Assembly (NCBI GenBank): GCA_002684175.1
Contig: NYUU01000056.1
Location: 1-5,355 of the forward strand
Length of the DNA: 5,355 nucleotides
Direction of reading: 5' to 3'
From: Synechococcus sp. CPC35
GTDB lineage: Bacteria > Cyanobacteriota > Cyanobacteriia > PCC-6307 > Cyanobiaceae
Shown here: piece after piece, positions 1-5,355 of the stretch
Layout of the letters: each line of letters begins with the position of its first letter
Numbering within the stretch: position 1 is the first letter of the stretch
The notes under the pieces: model-generated
What the model was told of the DNA's origin: nothing
Database searches by the model: none
The model's input: only the letters and a program-made list of their open reading frames with translations
Made by a program: the position numbers and the translations under genes

Positions 1-9
1 GTGTGGTTC

Positions 10-91
10 GGGTCGGTGCCCGAGTGGTTAATGGGGGCGGACTGTAAATCCGCTGGCTCTGCCTACGTTGGTTCAAATCCAACCCGGCCCA
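10..91 (+). tRNA. trnY: tRNA-Tyr (anticodon GTA)
   Basis: This is a class II tRNA with a long variable arm. The 7 bp acceptor stem pairs GGGTCGG (10-16) with CCGGCCC (84-90), with one T-G wobble, and the discriminator base is A91. The anticodon stem GCGGA/TCCGC (37-41/49-53) encloses loop CTGTAAA, placing anticodon GTA at 44-46. The T-arm is GTTGG/CCAAC (67-71/79-83) around the TTCAAAT loop. The extended variable arm between 54 and 66 is as expected for bacterial Tyr tRNAs. CCA is not encoded in full: CC follows A91 but then T, so the tail must be added by the nucleotidyltransferase. Only 9 bases lie upstream, so its promoter is outside the window. Confidence 0.97.
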
Positions 92-101
92 CCTTCCACA
101 T

Positions 102-173
<72 letters not shown>

Positions 174-179
174 TTACCC

Positions 180-200
180 CTCCTCGCGGCACCCGGGGAG
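180..200 (+). terminator. Possible hairpin terminator after the tRNA pair (weak)
   Basis: A 7 bp stem, CTCCTCG (180-186) with CGGGGAG (194-200), closes a 7-base loop. One pair is T184-G196, a U-G wobble in a + strand transcript but an A-C mismatch in a - strand transcript, so the fold suits the tRNA transcript better. It lies 6 bases after the tRNA-Thr end, within the 37 bp gap before the convergent GH13 stop codon. There is no T-tract after it on either strand, so it is not a canonical intrinsic terminator. It may be a weak terminator, a 3' processing structure or chance. Confidence 0.27.
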
Positions 201-210
201 ACCATCAGGT

Positions 211-1635
211 TCACAGGAGCAGAAGTGCTGCGGACTGCGGTCCAACAAGTCCTGCAGGCGAGACTGATCCTGATTGCCACTCGAGAGAGCCGCTCATCCC
301 CGAGGGAGGTTTCAGCCACTCGCTCCGGCTGCGGTTGACGAGGACCAGCAGATTCGATGCTTCACCCCGCAGACCGTCGGCCCCTTCGCGGGACCAGTGC
401 AGGCCATTCTTCCGGAGCAAGGAATAACGCTGGCGAAGGCCTGCCAGCTCTTGGAGGAATGGACGCAGATCAACCCTCCATGGGGAATCCCAGGGGAAGG
501 CTTCTCGACAAGCGGGTTCAGGGCCTCCGGAAAGCCCCGCTTCGGTTCCGTAGTACATGCAGGGGGCTCCTGGATGCAGAAACAGCAACAACAACGCCAG
601 CTTCAGGGCGTTGACGTCCCCCTTGAGGCTGTGCAGAGCACGGGGCACGTCGTGGCTGTCCAGCAGATTCATCTGAGCCTGGTTCACTTCGGGGCGATAC
701 CAGCCGCTCGTCGTCTCCCAGATCGCGATCAGATCCTCACCAGCTAAATGCTTTAACGGGTAGTCAGGGTTGCTGTATCCCGAATCAATCTCTCCGGCTG
801 CTGCCCAGCAGAGGCTGCTCCAGCCGAGGCGGTAGTTCATCACGCCGTCAAAGTGATCTCCACCCAGCCAGGACCTGGCATCACCCCAGATCTCCCCAAC
901 AATCCAGGCCTCTGGGTTCACCGATCGCACCATCTTCCGGAACTCTGCCCAGAACGTCGCTGGAACCTCCGCCGGCACATCCAGACGCCAGCCATCGATG
1001 CCACGATCCAGCCAGTGCCGTCCCACCTCCAGCAGGTAGTCCTGCACGGCGTGATGGTCATGCTTGAACTTGGGAAGGTCAGGGACCGACCACCAACAGG
1101 CATAGCCACAGTCCTCACCAGCTGCGGGATAGGGCCGAAGCGGCCATTGGTGTACATGAAACCAATCCCGGTAGGGGGAACGTTCACCGTTCTCGACAAG
1201 GTGATGGAACGCCCAGAAGCCGCGGCCACAGTGGTTGAAAACCCCATCCAGCACCAGCCGCATTCCCCGCTGACGCACAGCTGAAATCAGAGCATCAAGG
1301 GCCGCATTGCCACCCAGCAGCGGATCCACCTGGAGGTAATCGAAGGTGTGATAGCGGTGATTAGCTGCAGAGCTGAAGATCGGGGTCAGATACAGGCAGG
1401 TGATTCCCATGTCCTGAAGCTGGGCCAGCGACTCGATCACGCCATGAAGATCACCGCCCTGAAACCCCTGGGCTGCAGGATCCGTCCCCCAGGGGCGTAA
1501 CTCCATCTGGTCCTGAGCTTTGACCAGACCGCTACGGCGAAAACGGTCCGGAACAATCTGGTAGATCACGGCATCCGCAACCCAGGAGGGTGGAGCCCGA
1601 AACGGATTCCGCTTCACCAAAAGCTTTGCAGGCAT
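211..1635 (-). CDS. GH13 alpha-amylase-family glycosidase (neopullulanase/cyclomaltodextrinase-like core)
   Basis: A 474-residue enzyme predicted to hydrolyse alpha-1,4 (possibly alpha-1,6) bonds in maltodextrins or cyclodextrins. The conserved GH13 regions are in order: I, DGVFNH (130-135); V, LPKF (187-190); II, GWRLDV (215-220) with nucleophile D219 and R217; III, VGEIW (246-250) with acid/base E248; IV, LLDSHD (324-329) with H328 and stabiliser D329. The barrel opens with DAVIYQIVPDRF (21-32). The stretches NHRYHTFDY (92-100) and PGAPCMYYGTE (355-365) are typical of the neopullulanase/cyclomaltodextrinase/maltogenic amylase group (GH13_20). Those enzymes usually have about 580 residues with an N-terminal CBM34-like domain, which is absent here; a short beta-sandwich-like tail follows from about residue 400. 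No signal peptide is seen, so it should act in the cytosol. The ATG at 1635 has GAGGG 5 bases upstream, and the conserved core begins by residue 15, so the start cannot be much later. It is divergent from glpK. The family assignment is firm; the exact substrate is open. Confidence 0.93.
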   Translation of the reverse strand: MPAKLLVKRNPFRAPPSWVADAVIYQIVPDRFRRSGLVKAQDQMELRPWGTDPAAQGFQGGDLHGVIESLAQLQDMGITCLYLTPIFSSAANHRYHTFDYLQVDPLLGGNAALDALISAVRQRGMRLVLDGVFNHCGRGFWAFHHLVENGERSPYRDWFHVHQWPLRPYPAAGEDCGYACWWSVPDLPKFKHDHHAVQDYLLEVGRHWLDRGIDGWRLDVPAEVPATFWAEFRKMVRSVNPEAWIVGEIWGDARSWLGGDHFDGVMNYRLGWSSLCWAAAGEIDSGYSNPDYPLKHLAGEDLIAIWETTSGWYRPEVNQAQMNLLDSHDVPRALHSLKGDVNALKLALLLLFLHPGAPCMYYGTEAGLSGGPEPACREAFPWDSPWRVDLRPFLQELAGLRQRYSLLRKNGLHWSREGADGLRGEASNLLVLVNRSRSEWLKPPSGMSGSLEWQSGSVSPAGLVGPQSAALLLL

Positions 1636-1640
1636 CCATA

Positions 1641-1663
1641 CCCTCGCTAGCAGGGAAGAAAGG
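1641..1663. promoter_or_regulatory. Back-to-back ribosome binding sites in the divergent gap
   Basis: Only about 30 bp separate the two divergent start regions. Read on the - strand, GAGGG (complement of 1641-1645) lies 5 bases before the GH13 ATG at 1635. On the + strand, AGGG (1652-1655) lies 10 bases before ATG 1666, and AAAGG (1659-1663) lies 8 bases before ATG 1672. The second spacing is close to optimal and favours 1672 as the glpK start. CCCT (1641-1644) and AGGG (1652-1655) form a short dyad around GCTAGC, which may simply result from the two opposed Shine-Dalgarno sequences. No convincing -35/-10 pair is visible in the gap. Confidence 0.6.
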
Positions 1664-1671
1664 CAATGGCC

Positions 1672-3177
1672 ATGGCAGAGCAGCCTCTCCTCCTGGCACT
1701 GGATCAGGGCACCAGCGGCTCACGAGCAGCGGTGTTCAACATCAGCGGCGAACTGGTGGCAACCGCCAGTGCACCTGTTCCGATTCAGTACCCGGCAGAC
1801 GGGTGGGTTGAACAGGATCCCATGGCGATCTGGTCCAGCCAGAGGCAGGCCCTGATCGATCTGCACAGGAACCTCAGCGCGGAACAGCGTCTTGCTGTGG
1901 TCGCATGCGGGATCACCAACCAGCGGGAAACCACAGTTCTGTGGCGCCGCAGCAGCGGCACCCCTTGCGGACCGGCCCTGGTCTGGCAGGACGGGCGGAC
2001 AGCCTCGATCTGCACGGACTGGAAACAACAGGGGCTCGAACAGGAGTGGCGCCGCCGCACCGGACTCCTGCTGGACCCTTACTTCAGCGCCAGCAAGATC
2101 CGCTGGATGCTCGAGCACCACGAGGAAGCGGCTGCCGCAGCCGCAGCCGATGACCTCTGTTTCGGCACGGTGGACAGCTGGCTGCTCTGGCAGCTCACCG
2201 GCGATAGCCGCCATGGAACCGACATGAGCAACGCCAGCCGGACGTTGCTCATGGATCTGGAACAGCGGCAATGGGTGGATGCATTCCGCGAACAAACCGG
2301 ACTGCCGAAGAATGCACTGCCGGATCTGCTGCCCTGCAGAGGTGATTTCGGATCCATTGCCGCCGATCTTCCTTTCGCAGGGCTGCCCATCCAGGCGATG
2401 CTCGGAGATCAGCAGGCCGCAACGCTTGGGCAGCTCTGTCTGCAACCGGGTGAAGGCAAATGCACCTACGGCACCGGAGCCTTCCTCGTGATCAACACCG
2501 GCGACACGATTCGCCGCTCCGATGCCGGATTGCTGAGCACCCTGGGCTGGACCGATGCGTCAGGGAACCCCACCTACTGCCTCGAAGGCAGTCTGTTCAA
2601 TGCCGGCACCGTGATCCAGTGGCTGCGGGATGGTCTGCAGATCATCGATCAAGCCGAACAGGTCAACGATCTCGCTGAATCAGTTGGCGATTCCGGCGGC
2701 GTGATGCTCGTGCCGGCCTTCACAGGCTGGGGGACTCCTCACTGGGATCCACAGGCGCGAGGAGTGCTTGTCGGTCTGACCCGGGACAGCAACCGCGGCC
2801 ACATCGCCCGAGCAGCGCTTGAAGGCATCGCACTCTCGGTGGCAACACTGGTGGAGCTGGCGGAAGCGGCCCTTGGCACCAGCCTCGGCGAGCTGGCGGT
2901 GGATGGAGGTGCTGCAGCCTCAGCACCCCTGTTGCAGGCCCAGGCGGACTGCACAGGACTGACGGTGCGGCGCCCCGCCAACCTCGAGAGCACAGCCCGT
3001 GGTGTGGCTCTGTTCGCAGGACTGCAGGCCGGTGCGATCCGTTCCTTCGACGACCTCGCGGCTGCTCGACGAAACAAGGCTCAGTTGTTTGAACCGCAGA
3101 TGAACAACAACCAGCGCAGCAGCTGGCGAAACCGCTGGAATGACGCAGTCTCCAGGAGTCTCGGCTGGCATGGCTGA
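1672..3177 (+). CDS. glpK: Glycerol kinase
   Basis: An FGGY-family kinase that phosphorylates glycerol with ATP to sn-glycerol-3-phosphate in the cytosol. Counting from ATG 1672 (501 residues; the family is about 500), the phosphate-binding motif DQGTSGSR is at 11-18. The glycerol pocket appears complete: R85-E86 in NQRETT, W105 in VWQDGRT, Y137 in DPYFSASK and catalytic D246 in LGDQQAAT. These match E. coli R83, E84, W103, Y135 and D245. The second nucleotide-binding half carries KCTYGTGAF (263-271), VDGGAAAS (410-417) and the ESTARG segment (439-444). ATG 1666, in frame two codons earlier, is possible. ATG 1672 has the better ribosome-site spacing and puts the first Asp at residue 11, as in E. 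coli. Seven alanines (153-159) sit in a normally variable loop. The segment before D246 lacks the E. coli GGKGGTR loop that binds fructose-1,6-bisphosphate. The gene is first in an operon with glpD. Confidence 0.97.
   Translation: MAEQPLLLALDQGTSGSRAAVFNISGELVATASAPVPIQYPADGWVEQDPMAIWSSQRQALIDLHRNLSAEQRLAVVACGITNQRETTVLWRRSSGTPCGPALVWQDGRTASICTDWKQQGLEQEWRRRTGLLLDPYFSASKIRWMLEHHEEAAAAAAADDLCFGTVDSWLLWQLTGDSRHGTDMSNASRTLLMDLEQRQWVDAFREQTGLPKNALPDLLPCRGDFGSIAADLPFAGLPIQAMLGDQQAATLGQLCLQPGEGKCTYGTGAFLVINTGDTIRRSDAGLLSTLGWTDASGNPTYCLEGSLFNAGTVIQWLRDGLQIIDQAEQVNDLAESVGDSGGVMLVPAFTGWGTPHWDPQARGVLVGLTRDSNRGHIARAALEGIALSVATLVELAEAALGTSLGELAVDGGAAASAPLLQAQADCTGLTVRRPANLESTARGVALFAGLQAGAIRSFDDLAAARRNKAQLFEPQMNNNQRSSWRNRWNDAVSRSLGWHG
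3154..3158 (+). promoter_or_regulatory. Ribosome binding site deciding the glpD start
   Basis: AGGAG lies 11 bases before ATG 3170, inside the last codons of glpK. No comparable site precedes the earlier in-frame ATG at 3140, where the upstream bases read CGAAACCGCTGGA. Together with the protein alignment logic given under glpD, this favours 3170. The 11-base spacing is slightly long, which fits help from translational coupling to glpK. Confidence 0.6.
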
Positions 3178-4747
3178 TCACCACATCGACCTGCTCGTGA
3201 TCGGAGCTGGGGCCAGCGGATCCAGCGTGGCCTTTGAAGCCGTACAACGCGGCTTGTCCGTGGCCCTTCTGGACGCGGGCGACATCGGTGGGGGGACCAG
3301 CTGCCGCAGCACAAAATTGCTGCATGGCGGCGTCCGCTACCTGGAGCTGGCCTTCAAGACCCTTGATCTCGCCCAGTTGCGGCTGGTTCGCGAAGCCTTG
3401 CTGGAGCGCAGCCACTGGCTGCAGCAGGCACCGTTTCTGGCCCGTCGCCTGGAGCTGGCCCTTCCCACCCAGCAGGCCTGGGGGCAGGCGTATTACCGCC
3501 TTGGGCTCGGTCTGTATGACGCCCTTGCAGGACAGCGCGGCATCGGACACAGCCGGCTGCTGTCCCAGGACATGATGCGTGGCGCTTTGCCTCAGCTGAA
3601 GCCCTGCCAGGGCGGCGTTGCCTACAGCGACGGGCAGTTCGACGACGCGAGACTCAACCTCCTGCTCGCCCTCACAGCGGAGCGAAGGGGCGCAACACTG
3701 CGCACCCGCTGCCGGGTGGTGGATCTGGAACGTGGCAGTGGAGGGCGACTGAACGCCGCCGTCAGCGAAAGCGCCTCAGGCCTTAGAGAACGCTGGTGTG
3801 CGTCGGCGATTGTCAACGCCACAGGCATCGGTGCGGATGCGATCCGGCTGCTGGCGGACCCATCCGCAACCCCCCGGATGCTCACCAGCCGAGGCAGCCA
3901 TATCGTTCTGCGGCAGAATCTTTGTCCCGGAGGCATGGGCTTGCTCGTACCGTCCACCGCGGATGGTCGTGTGCTGTTCATGCTGCCTTTCTTTGGCCGG
4001 ACCCTGGTGGGAACAACCGACGAAGCCTGCCAGGAGGACGCGGCGACCCGGCCCTCAGCCGAGGACGAAAGCTATCTGTTGAACTATGTGCGGGAGTGGT
4101 TCCCGGGACTGCAACAGCCTGAAGTGAGCAGCGCCTGGGCAGGTGGACGACCTCTGCTGAAGCCAGCGGGCGATGGCATGAACAGCAGCCGCGTGGTTCG
4201 GGAACACGAGGTGGAAACTCTGCCCTGCGGACTGGTGAGTGTGATGGGCGGAAAGTGGACCACCTGCCGCCCGATGGCCCTGGATACCCTCGCGGCCGTT
4301 GAACGCCAGCTGGACCGATCCCTGCCGGTGACTCAGCCCCTGGCCCTGCTCGGAGCCTCAGAAGACCACGCCGGCACGATGGCTGCCCTGGCACAACAGC
4401 GGATTCAGCTGGAACAACTGGTCCCGGACGGCCCGCAGCGCCCCGATCAGATTCAGCATCTGCAAAGTTGCTTCGGTCTTGAGGCCCTGGCTTTGATCTC
4501 AGAAGCGGACCCCCGGGACCGTGAACCTCTCAGCACGGTGATTCCTCTCTGCAAAGCAGAAATCAACCACGCCATCCGAATGGAGCACGCAGGTAGTGCC
4601 ACGGATGTCCTGGCACGCCGATGCAGGCTGGCAATGGTGGATCTCGAGGAGGCCCGGCGTCTTCAGCCTCTTGTGGAAACCTGCCTGAATCAGACAGGTG
4701 CTGAATCGGTTTCCACCTCACCGATCAGCCACCAGTTGAATCCGTAG
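3170..4747 (+). CDS. glpD: FAD-dependent (quinone-linked) glycerol-3-phosphate dehydrogenase
   Basis: This enzyme oxidises sn-glycerol-3-phosphate to dihydroxyacetone phosphate. In this family it is a peripheral membrane flavoprotein that reduces quinone, expected to be plastoquinone if the host is a cyanobacterium. From ATG 3170 it has 525 residues, normal for GlpD. The N-terminus is a Rossmann FAD fold: IDLLVIGAGASG with GxGxxG at 12-17, then the GlpD signature SCRSTKLLHGGVRYLE (44-59). GGRPLLKP (325-332) and MGGKWTTCRPM (359-369) match the substrate and FAD segments of the family. The C-terminal DAO_C helical domain is seen in EINHAIRMEHAGSATDVLAR (464-483). The upstream ATG 3140 would add ten residues with no ribosome site, and the flavin fold starts at residue 6 from 3170, so 3170 is preferred. 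ATGGCTGA overlaps the glpK stop by 8 bp. The last roughly 18 residues overlap the convergent GH13 gene and look unconserved. Confidence 0.96.
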   Translation: MADHHIDLLVIGAGASGSSVAFEAVQRGLSVALLDAGDIGGGTSCRSTKLLHGGVRYLELAFKTLDLAQLRLVREALLERSHWLQQAPFLARRLELALPTQQAWGQAYYRLGLGLYDALAGQRGIGHSRLLSQDMMRGALPQLKPCQGGVAYSDGQFDDARLNLLLALTAERRGATLRTRCRVVDLERGSGGRLNAAVSESASGLRERWCASAIVNATGIGADAIRLLADPSATPRMLTSRGSHIVLRQNLCPGGMGLLVPSTADGRVLFMLPFFGRTLVGTTDEACQEDAATRPSAEDESYLLNYVREWFPGLQQPEVSSAWAGGRPLLKPAGDGMNSSRVVREHEVETLPCGLVSVMGGKWTTCRPMALDTLAAVERQLDRSLPVTQPLALLGASEDHAGTMAALAQQRIQLEQLVPDGPQRPDQIQHLQSCFGLEALALISEADPRDREPLSTVIPLCKAEINHAIRMEHAGSATDVLARRCRLAMVDLEEARRLQPLVETCLNQTGAESVSTSPISHQLNP

Positions 4748-5355
4748 GGGGGCAGGTTGACGAACCATTCGGCTGCGGCGACGGGAAACTCACATCCCCA
4801 CATCACTTCGCGCGTGCGCTGACCAGCCCAGGCCGAAAGGTCGAGACTCAAGGAAGCACCGGCTGCGGTGACGTTGGCAGCAACCAGAACCGACATCGCC
4901 TCAGTCGAGCGCAGGTAGACAATCACGCCGGGATGAGGGCTGCTCAGCAATCGGAAGGAACCGTGCTGAAGCGCTGGAAGGAGTCTCCTGCAGGTGAGCA
5001 TCCGACGATGCCAGTTGAGCAGTGATCCCGGCAGCTGCTTCTGCACCTCCACGTTCACCACGCGGTAGTCGTAACCAGGTGCCGTGATCGCCGGCAGCAC
5101 CAGCAGAGGGTCCGGGGCGGTGGAAAAACCACCGTTGCGGGCGGGAGTCCAGGCCATCGGGGTGCGATTCGGATCCCGATCCCGCAGCCCAGGCCAGTCC
5201 CCCATCCCCAGTTCGTCTCCGTAATACAGACAGGGCATTCCCGGCAGGCTGTAAAGCAGTCCATGGAGAAGCCGGTTCGAACGAGGATCGCCGTTGAGCA
5301 GGGGAGCGAGGCGGCGATTGATCCCCCAGTTCAGCCAGTGGCCCTGCCCCTGGGG
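4690..5355 (-). CDS. GH13 trehalose synthase-like protein, C-terminal part (runs off right edge)
   Basis: Only the last 221 codons are visible. The reading frame is open through 5355, so the ATG at 5238 is internal and not the start. The visible part begins in the last third of the (beta/alpha)8 barrel: NWGINRRLAPLL, then LPGMPCLYYGDELGMGD and DRDPNRTPMAW. This is followed by the SLLNWHRRML helix and a C-terminal beta domain ending PPYGFNWWLI. The run of INRRLAPLL, YYGDE-GMGD, RTPM-W, SLLNW-RR and PYGF-W is the pattern of trehalose synthase (TreS, GH13_16), which interconverts maltose and trehalose. The spacing between GMGD and RTPM is 10 residues, as in TreS. The catalytic Asp, Glu and Asp lie outside the window, so activity cannot be judged, and a related oligo-alpha-glucosidase remains possible. 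There is no C-terminal maltokinase fusion. Its 3' end overlaps the glpD 3' end by 58 bp. Confidence 0.88.
   Translation of the reverse strand, partial: PQGQGHWLNWGINRRLAPLLNGDPRSNRLLHGLLYSLPGMPCLYYGDELGMGDWPGLRDRDPNRTPMAWTPARNGGFSTAPDPLLVLPAITAPGYDYRVVNVEVQKQLPGSLLNWHRRMLTCRRLLPALQHGSFRLLSSPHPGVIVYLRSTEAMSVLVAANVTAAGASLSLDLSAWAGQRTREVMWGCEFPVAAAEWFVNLPPYGFNWWLIGEVETDSAPV

Noticed and set aside
721..730. Perfect palindrome GATCGCGATC
   Set aside because: It lies within the GH13 coding sequence, is isolated, and is neither a HIP1 octamer (GCGATCGC) nor part of a repeat family in the window.
1600..1671. A sigma70-type promoter for glpK, e.g. TTTGCA at 1625-1630 with TAGCAG at 1648-1653
   Set aside because: Only about four and three of six positions match the consensus, and the -10 would overlap the ribosome site region. 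This is not better than chance in this sequence.
1720..2445. - strand open frame of 241 codons antisense to glpK
   Set aside because: Its composition shows no recognisable motif and it lies wholly inside glpK, whose conserved motifs account for the sequence.
2720..3550. Long - strand open frame of 276 codons antisense to glpK and glpD
   Set aside because: It spans the well-supported overlap of two real genes. The translation is rich in Pro, Arg, Gly and Ser with no domain pattern, as expected from a shadow frame in GC-rich DNA.
4690..5238. Reading the right-hand gene as a complete 182-residue protein starting at 5238
   Set aside because: The same frame stays open to 5355 and encodes NWGINRRLAPLL and further conserved residues. 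The ATG is an internal Met in LPGMPCLYYGDE.
5055..5264. Separate small - strand frame inside the TreS-like gene
   Set aside because: It is out of frame with the recognisable GH13 sequence. The frame through 5236-5238 continues to the edge with good family similarity.

Overview
The window is a GC-rich, very compact bacterial segment. It most resembles a cyanobacterium, probably of the marine Synechococcus/Cyanobium type. That assignment is an inference from a tandem tRNA-Tyr/tRNA-Thr pair whose genes do not encode CCA, from dense gene packing, and from the lack of any GCGATCGC (HIP1) octamer, which is abundant in many freshwater cyanobacteria and scarce in marine picocyanobacteria. No marker gene proves the lineage.

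Layout from left to right. Two tRNA genes, Tyr(GTA) and Thr(GGT), lie 10 bp apart on the + strand. They run toward the 3' end of a GH13 alpha-amylase-family gene of neopullulanase/cyclomaltodextrinase type on the - strand, leaving a gap of only 37 bp that holds a short hairpin. The GH13 gene is divergent from glpK (glycerol kinase), with start codons only about 30-36 bp apart. glpK overlaps glpD (FAD-dependent glycerol-3-phosphate dehydrogenase) by 8 bp at ATGGCTGA, a typical translationally coupled operon. glpD ends inside the 3' end of a convergent second GH13 gene on the - strand, resembling trehalose synthase (TreS, GH13_16), with a 58 bp tail-to-tail overlap. That gene runs off the right edge.

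Together, GlpK and GlpD form the complete route glycerol -> sn-glycerol-3-phosphate -> dihydroxyacetone phosphate, with electrons expected to pass to the quinone pool. The two flanking GH13 enzymes act on alpha-glucans or alpha-glucosides. A glycerol-catabolic pair sandwiched between alpha-glucoside enzymes suggests, but does not prove, turnover of glycogen or maltodextrin together with glycerol-containing compatible solutes such as glucosylglycerol.

No mobile element, CRISPR array, prophage or clearly novel system is visible. The interesting points are architectural (divergent starts with back-to-back ribosome binding sites, and the antisense 3' overlap) and biochemical (a GlpK without the known allosteric loop, and a GH13 enzyme lacking the usual N-terminal domain). 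Essentially every base outside 1-9, 92-101, 174-210 and about 1636-1671 is in a gene, so there is no gene-free stretch over 300 bases.
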